Assembly (NCBI GenBank): GCA_944384125.1
Contig: CALWSF010000017.1
Coordinates: 1 to 64,000, forward strand
Source: an uncultured Lachnospiraceae bacterium
GTDB lineage: Bacteria; Bacillota; Clostridia; Lachnospirales; Lachnospiraceae
DNA length: 64,000 nt
Direction: 5' to 3'
Part shown: positions 45,721 through 53,552 of the stretch, piece by piece
Layout of the letters: every line of letters starts with the position of its first letter
Numbering within the stretch: the first letter of the stretch is position 1
Position numbers and translations under genes: made by a program
Notes under the pieces: generated by a model
What the model saw: only the letters and a program-made list of their open reading frames with translations
What the model was told of the DNA's origin: nothing
The model's database searches: none

Positions 45721-46470
45721 ATGGCAAGAAGAAAAATTGTAGCCGGAAACTGGAAGATGAACATGACGCCGTCAGAGGCAGTGGCTCTGGTTGAGACTTT
45801 AAAACCCCTTGTTGTGTCTGATGATGTGGATGTTGTATTCTGTGTACCGGCAATTGATATTATTCCGGTTGTTGCAGCCTGCGAGGGAACCAATATCGCA
45901 GTGGGTGCTGAGAACATGTATTTTGAGGAAAAAGGCGCTTTCACAGGCGAAATTGCTCCGAATATGCTTACTGATGCCGGTGTAAAATATGTGATTATCG
46001 GCCACTCCGAGAGAAGAGAATACTTCGCTGAGACGGATGAGACTGTAAATAAGAAAGTCCTGAAGGCATTTGAGCATGGCCTTACTCCCATTATCTGCTG
46101 CGGAGAGTCCCTGACTCAGAGAGAGCAGGGAATTACTCTTGACTGGATTCGTCAGCAGATCAAGATTGCATTCCTCAACGTGACGGCAGATCAGGCTAAG
46201 AAGGCTGTTATTGCCTATGAGCCGATCTGGGCAATCGGAACAGGAAAAGTGGCAACGACAGAGCAGGCTCAGGAGGTATGCGGCGCAATCCGTGCATGCA
46301 TTAAAGAGCTTTATGGCGAAGAGACAGCATCCGAGATCCGCATTCAGTACGGCGGTTCCGTATCTGCAGCATCTGCTCCGGAGCTTTTTGCCCAGCCTGA
46401 TATCGACGGAGGCCTGGTAGGCGGAGCTTCCTTAAAAGCTGATTTTGGCAAGATTGTAAATTATAAGTAA
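45721..46470 (+). CDS. tpiA: Triosephosphate isomerase
   Basis: 249 residues from ATG 45721, the normal length; homology begins exactly at [14 protein letters not shown]. Catalytic Lys in NWKMN, catalytic His in IIGHSERRE near residue 96, and the catalytic Glu in [11 protein letters not shown] near 167. A GC-rich hairpin at about 45662-45690 lies between pgk and tpiA. Confidence 0.97.
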   Translation: MARRKIVAGNWKMNMTPSEAVALVETLKPLVVSDDVDVVFCVPAIDIIPVVAACEGTNIAVGAENMYFEEKGAFTGEIAPNMLTDAGVKYVIIGHSERREYFAETDETVNKKVLKAFEHGLTPIICCGESLTQREQGITLDWIRQQIKIAFLNVTADQAKKAVIAYEPIWAIGTGKVATTEQAQEVCGAIRACIKELYGEETASEIRIQYGGSVSAASAPELFAQPDIDGGLVGGASLKADFGKIVNYK

Positions 46471-46492
46471 TTTCTGTTATCAGAAAAGGAGA

Positions 46493-46556
46493 TTGCCTGA
46501 AATGCAGAGGGAATTCCGGAATATGGAATATCCTCCGGGTTTCAGGCAGTTTTTCG
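46493..46556 (+). terminator. Terminator after tpiA
   Basis: Stem TGCCTGAA / TTCAGGCA with an extended inner pairing, followed by GTTTTTC. Confidence 0.78.
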
Positions 46557-46608
46557 TTATGCCTGAAATTAAATATGAAACCCGGCAGTAAGCCGCGGAC
46601 GCTCCCGT

Positions 46609-46637
46609 TTGATTTCTTTTTCTGTACGTGGTATAAA
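46609..46637 (+). promoter_or_regulatory. Promoter of the tyrosine phosphatase gene
   Basis: TTGATT (46609-46614), 17-base spacer, TATAAA (46632-46637). Confidence 0.65.
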
Positions 46638-46680
46638 TACAGAGAGCATATTTGTGATGGTATAAGAAGGAGGCAGGGTA

Positions 46681-47421
46681 ATGTATGATGTGCCTATCAG
46701 ACGGATTCGTCTGGAGAATGGAGAAAATATCAGGGATTTAGGTGGTTATGAGACGTCAGACGGACGTGTGACAAAGTTCGGATGCCTGTTCAGAGCCGGC
46801 GGGGTGGATCGACTTACCGCGGCTGAGTGGAATAAACTGACTGCTCTGGGGGTGCGTACCGTTCTGGATCTGAGAAGTGAATCGGAGGTGTCACGTCAGC
46901 CGGATCGCGTACCTGAGGGGATATCCTGGTATCACTGTCCTCTGCAGGAGGAGCAGATTGATGCGCGGGATCTGTCAGGATCGGCTGAAAAGGCATTTCT
47001 GGGAAGTCTGACAGAAGGCTATCTGAATATTGTAAGAAAGAACGGCGGACGTCTGGCGAAAGCTTTGAGCCTGCTGACAGAAGCTCTCGGGCAGGGAGGC
47101 GTGCTCTTTCACTGTACGGCGGGAAAGGACAGAACGGGTATTGTGGCTTCCTCTGTCCTGTATTTATGCGGTGTGGAAAAGTGTGATATTGTAGCGGATT
47201 ATGAGGTAACATTTACTTATAACAGGAAGGGAATGGAAAAGCTCCTCGCGGCACTTGGACCGGAGACGGGAGAGAAGATAATGCCGTATCTCCGTTCGGA
47301 TGCTGAGAGTATGGAGAGACTTGTTGAGCTCTACAGGGAAATAGATCTGGAAAAATATCTGGCTTCTTACGGTTTTTCTCCGGCAGATGCAGAACTTTTG
47401 AGAATGCGTTTCTGCTCCTAA
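46681..47421 (+). CDS. Protein tyrosine/serine phosphatase (Y_phosphatase3/IphP type)
   Basis: 246 residues; AGGAGG before the ATG. N-terminal NIRDLGGYET block near residue 18 and TVLDLRSESEV near 60 are typical of this family, and the catalytic loop HCTAGKDRTG carries Cys145 and Arg151. No signal peptide, so cytosolic. Members dephosphorylate phosphotyrosine/serine proteins or phosphoinositides. It sits between tpiA and gpmI but has its own promoter, so a link with glycolysis is uncertain. Confidence 0.9.
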   Translation: MYDVPIRRIRLENGENIRDLGGYETSDGRVTKFGCLFRAGGVDRLTAAEWNKLTALGVRTVLDLRSESEVSRQPDRVPEGISWYHCPLQEEQIDARDLSGSAEKAFLGSLTEGYLNIVRKNGGRLAKALSLLTEALGQGGVLFHCTAGKDRTGIVASSVLYLCGVEKCDIVADYEVTFTYNRKGMEKLLAALGPETGEKIMPYLRSDAESMERLVELYREIDLEKYLASYGFSPADAELLRMRFCS

Positions 47422-47486
47422 ATAAAGCGGTAAGAATGTGACTGTCATTTCAGAAAAGATTATGTGAAAAATTTGTCATTCTCCTA

Positions 47487-47515
47487 TTGAAACTTCATGG
47501 AAAATCATGTAAAAT
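47487..47515 (+). promoter_or_regulatory. Promoter of gpmI
   Basis: TTGAAA (47487-47492), 17-base spacer, TAAAAT (47510-47515). Confidence 0.7.
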
Positions 47516-47600
47516 TATGAATTGGCAAAAAGAAAAGATGAGACAATATAATTACGGGTGCCTGAACCGATAGATGAATCAGGAGAAAAGGAGACCGATT

Positions 47601-49142
47601 ATGAAAAAGAAACCGACTGTGTTAATGATACTTGACGGCTACGGACTGAATGACAACTGTGAGCACAATGCCATATGCGAGGCAAAAACGCCGGTAATGG
47701 ATCAGCTGAAGAGCCAGTGTCCTTTTGTCCGGGGAAATGCCAGCGGACTGTCTGTGGGTCTGCCTGAGGGACAGATGGGAAATTCAGAGGTCGGACACCT
47801 CAATATGGGTGCAGGCCGTATTGTATATCAGGAGCTGACCAGAATTACAAAATCCATTGAGGATGGCGACTTTTTTGAAAATGAGGAGCTGCTTACAGCG
47901 ATCAGAAACTGCAGGGAGAAAAATTCCGCACTTCATCTGTTCGGACTCGTTTCCGACGGGGGCGTTCACAGCCACAATACCCATATTTATGGTCTTCTGG
48001 AACTGGCAAAGAAAAACGGACTTGAAAAAGTATTTGTACATTGCTTCCTGGACGGCCGCGATACTCCGCCCACATCGGGGAAAGAGTTTGTTGCAGAGCT
48101 TGAGGCAAAGATGGCAGAGCTGGGAGTTGGAAAAGTCGCCTCTGTTATGGGACGTTATTATGCCATGGACCGCGACAAAAACTGGGACAGGGTTGAGAAG
48201 GCATACGATGTTCTGACCAGGGGCTGCGGCGAGAGGAGAGCCAGCGCTACAGGAGGAATTCAGGCATCCTATGATCAGGAGATCAACGATGAGTTTGTTG
48301 TGCCGTTTTCTGTGGAGGAGAATGGAAAACCTGTTGCAACCATACAGGATGGAGATTCTGTAATTTTCTATAATTTCCGCCCGGATCGCGCAAGGGAAAT
48401 TACAAGAGCGTTCTGTGATGATTCCTTTGACGGTTTTGAGAGAGGACGCCGTCTGGATCTTGTATATGTATGCTTTACAGATTATGATGAGACAATCGGA
48501 AATAAGCTGGTTGCATTTAAAAAAGAAGAGATACGCAACACTTTTGGAGAATTTCTGGCATCTCACGGCATGACGCAGGCGAGAATCGCAGAGACCGAAA
48601 AATATGCACATGTTACGTTTTTCTTTAACGGCGGTGTGGAAGAACCCAATCCAGGCGAGGATCGGATACTCGTGCCGTCACCCAAGGAGGTTCCAACTTA
48701 TGACCTGAAGCCTGAGATGAGTGCCCCCAAGGTTTGCGACAAGCTGGTTGAGGCAATTGAATCGGGTAAATATGATGTGATCATAATTAATTTTGCCAAC
48801 CCGGATATGGTTGGCCATACAGGAGTGGAATCAGCTGCCATTAAGGCCATTGAGACAGTGGACAGCTGTGTGGGAAGAACCGTGGATGCTATTAAAGCTG
48901 CCGGCGGAATTCTGTTTATCTGTGCAGATCACGGAAATGCGGAAATGATGGTGGATTATGCTACCGGAGAGCCCTGGACGGCTCATACGACAAATCAGGT
49001 TCCGTTTATTCTTGTGAATGCGGATCCTTCCTTTAAACTGCGTGAGGGGGGCCGCCTTGCAGATATTGTTCCGACTCTTATTGAGTTAATGGGAATGGAG
49101 CAGCCGGCTGAGATGACCGGAAAGTCACTGCTGATAAAGTAA
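47601..49142 (+). CDS. gpmI: 2,3-bisphosphoglycerate-independent phosphoglycerate mutase
   Basis: 513 residues from ATG 47601, seven bases after AAGGAG; an earlier ATG at 47574 has no such site. The metal-site motif VLMILDGYGL near residue 7, the catalytic Ser in GNSEVGHLN near 62, and FICADHGNAE near 435 are intact. It interconverts 3- and 2-phosphoglycerate using Mn2+. With gap, pgk, tpiA and pyk in this window only enolase is missing from lower glycolysis. Confidence 0.97.
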   Translation: MKKKPTVLMILDGYGLNDNCEHNAICEAKTPVMDQLKSQCPFVRGNASGLSVGLPEGQMGNSEVGHLNMGAGRIVYQELTRITKSIEDGDFFENEELLTAIRNCREKNSALHLFGLVSDGGVHSHNTHIYGLLELAKKNGLEKVFVHCFLDGRDTPPTSGKEFVAELEAKMAELGVGKVASVMGRYYAMDRDKNWDRVEKAYDVLTRGCGERRASATGGIQASYDQEINDEFVVPFSVEENGKPVATIQDGDSVIFYNFRPDRAREITRAFCDDSFDGFERGRRLDLVYVCFTDYDETIGNKLVAFKKEEIRNTFGEFLASHGMTQARIAETEKYAHVTFFFNGGVEEPNPGEDRILVPSPKEVPTYDLKPEMSAPKVCDKLVEAIESGKYDVIIINFANPDMVGHTGVESAAIKAIETVDSCVGRTVDAIKAAGGILFICADHGNAEMMVDYATGEPWTAHTTNQVPFILVNADPSFKLREGGRLADIVPTLIELMGMEQPAEMTGKSLLIK

Positions 49143-49157
49143 TGACTTAAAAATAAA

Positions 49158-49205
49158 AAAGCGCTGCACATGGGCGATGCTGTGTCCCCTGTGCAGCGTT
49201 TTCTT
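49158..49205. terminator. Terminator between convergent gpmI and the zinc-ribbon gene
   Basis: Stem GCGCTGCACA..GGG with CCC..TGTGCAGCG, then TTTTCTT; A-run on the other side. Confidence 0.82.
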
Positions 49206-49211
49206 ACGTAT

Positions 49212-49886
49212 TTATATATGGTTTTCGTAAAGCTTCTCATAGAGTTCATCTGTAAGGTAGTCAACATAGGCCGGGTCAGGGAGATCCTGTCCGGTAATCA
49301 GATGATCCTGGATGATTTCGTATCTCTTGAGCGCAAGCTCTTCATCTTTAAGCTGCGGATCTTCTGCAAGAAGTTTTTGATCAAGCTCAGAACCGTTCCA
49401 CCGGGATGTGAACCAGTCAATGATTTCTTTTGTTCTCTGTTCTTCGTCCTGCATTTTCTCAGCGGCCCGGGCGGCTGAGCGCCTGGACGTAAAAGAGACA
49501 AGCAGGAAGATAACTCCCATGACGGTAAGGACTATCTGGAACAGGATCCGCGATGCTCCGGCCATAGGAATGTGTATCACGCCGGTCCAGCACAGAATCG
49601 CAGCGACGGCAGCGACACCTCCCACCAGAAGAAAGGCTGAACTGGAGGAGCGGAGATCCTCGCTTTTCTGACGGCTGGAGATGTAGGAAACAGATGGTTT
49701 TGCGCAGCTGCGCGGAATCTCTCCGGCGGCGGCAAGCTGTTCTGACAGTTCCTGATCCTGGGCTTCTTCATATGAAGGTTCAGAGGCGGTAACATCTTCC
49801 TTTGAGGCGACAAGAGGGCCGCCGCAGTCGCTGCAGACAGTAATTCCTTCGACAAATTCCATGTCGCATTTGGGACAGTATGGCAT
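49212..49886 (-). CDS. Membrane protein with N-terminal zinc ribbon, unknown function
   Basis: 224 residues; GGAGG before the ATG. Residues 4-22 form a zinc ribbon (CPKC and CSDCG). An acidic/Gln linker follows, then two hydrophobic segments at about 85-103 and 113-130, and a charged helical C-terminus rich in Glu, Asp and Leu with an ALKRYEIIQDHL stretch. No enzyme motif. Such proteins are common but uncharacterised in Lachnospiraceae. The 345-base gap to degV holds no recognised gene. Confidence 0.7.
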   Translation of the reverse strand: MPYCPKCDMEFVEGITVCSDCGGPLVASKEDVTASEPSYEEAQDQELSEQLAAAGEIPRSCAKPSVSYISSRQKSEDLRSSSSAFLLVGGVAAVAAILCWTGVIHIPMAGASRILFQIVLTVMGVIFLLVSFTSRRSAARAAEKMQDEEQRTKEIIDWFTSRWNGSELDQKLLAEDPQLKDEELALKRYEIIQDHLITGQDLPDPAYVDYLTDELYEKLYENHI

Positions 49887-50236
49887 TGAAAAATCCTCCC
49901 TGTATGTAAAGTTATTGCTGGAACACCAAAAAGACGGAAGATGAAAACTGCATGCAGGATTTTCATACTCTTTCTGCTTTCTGGCGGACAGCAGGACATG
50001 TTATCATTATAAAGCAGTAAGAAAATTACGTCCAGTTAAAGTTTGGCGGGACAGAACGGGATAAAGGTGTAATAAGCTTCCAGAAAAGATTTACTGTTTT
50101 GGCTTCCATTTGAAGAGAAAATACGATAGAATAATTACATTCGCAGCCATTTTGCTGTTTTGCGGACTGGGCGGAGAATTCTGTCTGTGGACTGACATCA
50201 GGCGGACAGGGACAGAGTGACAAGGAGGAAATGGAG

Positions 50237-51106
50237 ATGAAAATTGCGGTTGTGACAGACAGCAACAGCGGTATTACGCAGGCTCAGGCAAAGGAACTGG
50301 GAGCTTTTGTTCTGCCCATGCCGTTTATGATTGACGGAAAAGAATATTTTGAAGATATTACACTGACACAGCAGGAGTTTTATGAGAGACTGGAAAAAGG
50401 CGGGGATATCAGTACGTCTCAGCCATCGCCGGATGCGATTACGGGGCTCTGGGATAAACTTCTTAAAGAGTATGATGAAATAGTCCACATCCCTATGTCC
50501 AGCGGATTGTCAGGTTCCTGTCAGACTGCCAGGCTTCTGGCCGAAGAGTACGAGGAAAAGGTGCAGGTGGTGGACAATCATCGTATTTCGGTTACGCAGC
50601 GCCAGTCTGTTCTGGATGCACTGAAGATGGCAAAGAGCGGTATGAGTGCGGAGATGATCAGAAGAAAAATGGAGGAGACGGGAGCGGATTCTACCATTTA
50701 TATTACGCTGGATACACTTAAGTATCTGAAGAAAGGCGGCCGTATCACACCGGCTGCAGCAGCTCTGGGCACACTTCTGCGCATTAAGCCCGTTCTCACG
50801 ATTCAGGGAGAAAAGCTGGATGCCTATGCCAAGGCCAGAACCATGAAGCAGGCCAGGGCTATGATGACAGCTGCCGTTACAAGAGACATGGAAGAACGCT
50901 GGGGAGATGTCACGGGAGAAAAAACATGGATTCAGGTAGCTCATACATGTAATATCAGAGCTGCGCAGGAGCTGGCAGAAGAGCTTTCGCAGCTGTTTCC
51001 GAAAGCAGAGATTTATGTGGATGCTCTGTCTCTGAGCGTCGCCTGTCATATTGGACCCGGCTCTCTGGCAATTGCGGCTGTAAGACATCTGGAGCTGTGT
51101 GAATGA
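50237..51106 (+). CDS. DegV family fatty-acid-binding protein
   Basis: 289 residues from ATG 50237, about eight bases after AGGAGG; the ATG at 50231 is too close to it. The N-terminal VVTDSNSGIT, the STSQPSPD loop near residue 61, the PMSSGLSGSC block near 90 and the C-terminal GPGSLAIA are family signatures. DegV/FakB proteins bind acyl chains and present them to FakA kinase. No FakA gene is nearby. Confidence 0.93.
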   Translation: MKIAVVTDSNSGITQAQAKELGAFVLPMPFMIDGKEYFEDITLTQQEFYERLEKGGDISTSQPSPDAITGLWDKLLKEYDEIVHIPMSSGLSGSCQTARLLAEEYEEKVQVVDNHRISVTQRQSVLDALKMAKSGMSAEMIRRKMEETGADSTIYITLDTLKYLKKGGRITPAAAALGTLLRIKPVLTIQGEKLDAYAKARTMKQARAMMTAAVTRDMEERWGDVTGEKTWIQVAHTCNIRAAQELAEELSQLFPKAEIYVDALSLSVACHIGPGSLAIAAVRHLELCE

Positions 51107-51134
51107 TAGTAAACAATCAGGGAGGCGGCAGCGC

Positions 51135-52598
51135 ATGAAAAAATGGGAACTGAAGCTGCGGCGGCCGATTTCCATGAAGCTGCCGCTTCTTTTCTGTTTT
51201 ATGCTCATTACATTGATTCCTCTTATGGTTCAGACTCGTTTTTTGTCGTCATATTTTCGTCAGAGTCAGATAGAGGAAAGTATGATAGAGGCACAGAATC
51301 AGTGTCTCATTCTTACAAACAAGATAAAAAATACAGATTATATTAACAGTACAATCAACAACAATTTTAATCAGGCTCTGGATGCGGAGATTAACACGAC
51401 AGCGGATCTTCTAAACGGGCGGATTGTTGTTGTGGACAGCAGTTTTCGTATTATCCGTGACACGTTTGAGCTGTCAAAAGGCCGGACGGTTCTGATTGAG
51501 GAAGTTCTGAAAGCATTTGACGGCGAAACATTTACCCGTCTCAATAAGGAGAAAGAATATTTTTATGTTGTTCAGCCAATTTATGGAAAGAGAGAAAAAG
51601 CCGGGACAGAAGGAGCTGACATTGTGGACGGCGTTCTTCTGATGACTGCGTCCACGGAAAATCTGACGAGAGTCGGCGAGAGGATCATGCATAAAACAGG
51701 ATTCCTTCAGCTGGTTATGATGTGTTTTGTGGCTGCGGCGGATCTGGTAGCTGCTGTAGTTCTGCTTAAGCCGTTTAAAAAACTTCAGCAGCAGTTAAAT
51801 ACAGTGGCGGAGGGAGATCTGGATCAGAGCATTGATCCTGGTATATATGAAGAGACCCGTGCTATCTCCGAGGCGGTCAATCAGGCCGTGGGAAAACTGA
51901 AAACACTTGATCAGTCAAGGCAGGAATTTGTCTCCAATGTATCTCATGAGCTTAAAACGCCCATTACTTCCATCCGGGTTCTTGCGGATTCTCTTATGGG
52001 GATGGAGGATGTTCCCGCAGAGCTCTATCGTGAATTTATGGAGGATATATCTGATGAGATCGATCGTGAGGGGAAAATTATAGATGATCTTCTTACCCTT
52101 GTGCGTACGGACAAGTCTGCACCGGATCTGAATATTGCTTCTCTTTCCATCAACACACTTCTGGAGCAGATACTGAAAAGGCTGCGTCCTATTGCCAAAA
52201 AGAGAAATATTGAGGTGGTGTATGAAAGTATCCGGGAGGTAACTGCAGATGTGGATGAGGTCAAACTCAGCCTTGCTCTCAGTAACCTGGTGGAGAATGC
52301 AATTAAATATAATCGTGAAGAAGGCTGGGTCCGGGTTACTCTGGATGCGGATCACAAATTCTTTTATGTAAAAGTAGCTGATAATGGTGTGGGCATACCG
52401 GACGAGTTTCAGGAAAGGGTTTTTGAGCGGTTTTACCGTGTAGATAAAGCGCGGTCCCGTGAGACTGGCGGAACAGGATTGGGGCTGGCTATTACGAAAA
52501 ATATTGTGATGATGCATCAGGGTGCGATCAAACTTCAGAGCAAAGAGGGAGAGGGAACAACCTTTACTGTTCGGATTCCCCTCAATTATATTCCATAG
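51135..52598 (+). CDS. Sensor histidine kinase without adjacent response regulator
   Basis: 487 residues from ATG 51135 after GGGAGG; an ATG at 51099 overlaps degV. First membrane segment about 15-35, extracellular sensor about 36-195, second segment about 198-218, HAMP about 220-272, HisKA with SNVSHELKTPITSIR (His near 283), then HATPase boxes NLVENAIKYN, DNGVGIP and GGTGLGLAI. WalK/PhoR-like kinase. Only 16 bases separate it from a GerMN lipoprotein gene, an arrangement reminiscent of actinobacterial MtrB-LpqB. Its regulator must be elsewhere. Confidence 0.93.
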   Translation: MKKWELKLRRPISMKLPLLFCFMLITLIPLMVQTRFLSSYFRQSQIEESMIEAQNQCLILTNKIKNTDYINSTINNNFNQALDAEINTTADLLNGRIVVVDSSFRIIRDTFELSKGRTVLIEEVLKAFDGETFTRLNKEKEYFYVVQPIYGKREKAGTEGADIVDGVLLMTASTENLTRVGERIMHKTGFLQLVMMCFVAAADLVAAVVLLKPFKKLQQQLNTVAEGDLDQSIDPGIYEETRAISEAVNQAVGKLKTLDQSRQEFVSNVSHELKTPITSIRVLADSLMGMEDVPAELYREFMEDISDEIDREGKIIDDLLTLVRTDKSAPDLNIASLSINTLLEQILKRLRPIAKKRNIEVVYESIREVTADVDEVKLSLALSNLVENAIKYNREEGWVRVTLDADHKFFYVKVADNGVGIPDEFQERVFERFYRVDKARSRETGGTGLGLAITKNIVMMHQGAIKLQSKEGEGTTFTVRIPLNYIP

Positions 52599-52613
52599 AA
52601 GAAGGGATGAGAC

Positions 52614-53552
52614 ATGAGACAGCTGAAATCAGTTTGGAGAACAGCAGCCTGGATACTGGCAATGGTTTTTCTGTGTCAGACTCTGTCGGCATGCAGAGGC
52701 GGGGAGTCTGCAGAGACTGCAGACAGTGCATACAGTATCTATTATCTTGATTCTACAAGAACAAAGCTGGTAAGCGTGCCCTATGAGACAGAGACTGAGG
52801 ATCAGGAGCTTCTTATCGGAGAACTGGCAGGGCAGATTCTGAAGGTTCCGGAAGATCCGGATTATCAGGCCATATTGGGGGACAATGTGGTGCTTCTGGA
52901 CATCAGCCGCCAGAATGATATTCTTACCCTGAATTTCAGTAAGGAATACAGCGGGATGAAGCCGGCCAGAGAGGTGCTCTGCCGGGCAGCGCTGGCAAAG
53001 ACATTTACACAGGTGTCCGGAATTTCATATATCAGTATTACGTGTGAGGGACAGCCGCTGCTGGACAGTCACGGCAATCCGGTGGGCCCCATAGCGGGAA
53101 CGGATTTTCTGGACAGTGTTTCTGATGTCAATTCTTTTGAGCGTGTGGAAATTACGCTTTATTTTGCCAATGAAAACAGAGACGGTCTGGTAAAAGAAAC
53201 GAGAGAGGTTATTCACAGCATGAACACATCACTTGAGCGCCTTGTGGTGGAACAGCTCATAGCCGGCTCTCAGGAGGGAAACAATCCGGTGCTTCCGAAG
53301 GACACCCGGATTCTCAGTATTTCTCAGACGGATAATATCTGTTATGTTAATCTGGACGGGACATTTCTGACAGGGGATCTTCAGGTGGCGGAGTACATTC
53401 CTGTGTATGCACTGGTCAATTCTCTGACAGAGCTTCAGACAGTAAATAAGGTACAGCTCAGTGTCAATGGTTCAGCGGATGTGATGTACCGGAATGTGAT
53501 TTCTCTGTCTCTGCCTCTTGAGAGACAGGAAAAATATATTGTGGAGGAATAA
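52614..53552 (+). CDS. GerMN domain lipoprotein
   Basis: 312 residues. Signal peptide with lipobox LSAC (Cys near residue 27). Two GerMN domains at about 45-150 and 180-295 (VVLLDISRQNDILTLNFS in the first, ICYVNLDGTFLTG in the second). GerMN domains occur in the spore germination protein GerM and in LpqB, a modulator of the MtrB kinase. Being directly downstream of an orphan kinase, it probably modulates that kinase at the membrane surface. Confidence 0.88.
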   Translation: MRQLKSVWRTAAWILAMVFLCQTLSACRGGESAETADSAYSIYYLDSTRTKLVSVPYETETEDQELLIGELAGQILKVPEDPDYQAILGDNVVLLDISRQNDILTLNFSKEYSGMKPAREVLCRAALAKTFTQVSGISYISITCEGQPLLDSHGNPVGPIAGTDFLDSVSDVNSFERVEITLYFANENRDGLVKETREVIHSMNTSLERLVVEQLIAGSQEGNNPVLPKDTRILSISQTDNICYVNLDGTFLTGDLQVAEYIPVYALVNSLTELQTVNKVQLSVNGSADVMYRNVISLSLPLERQEKYIVEE

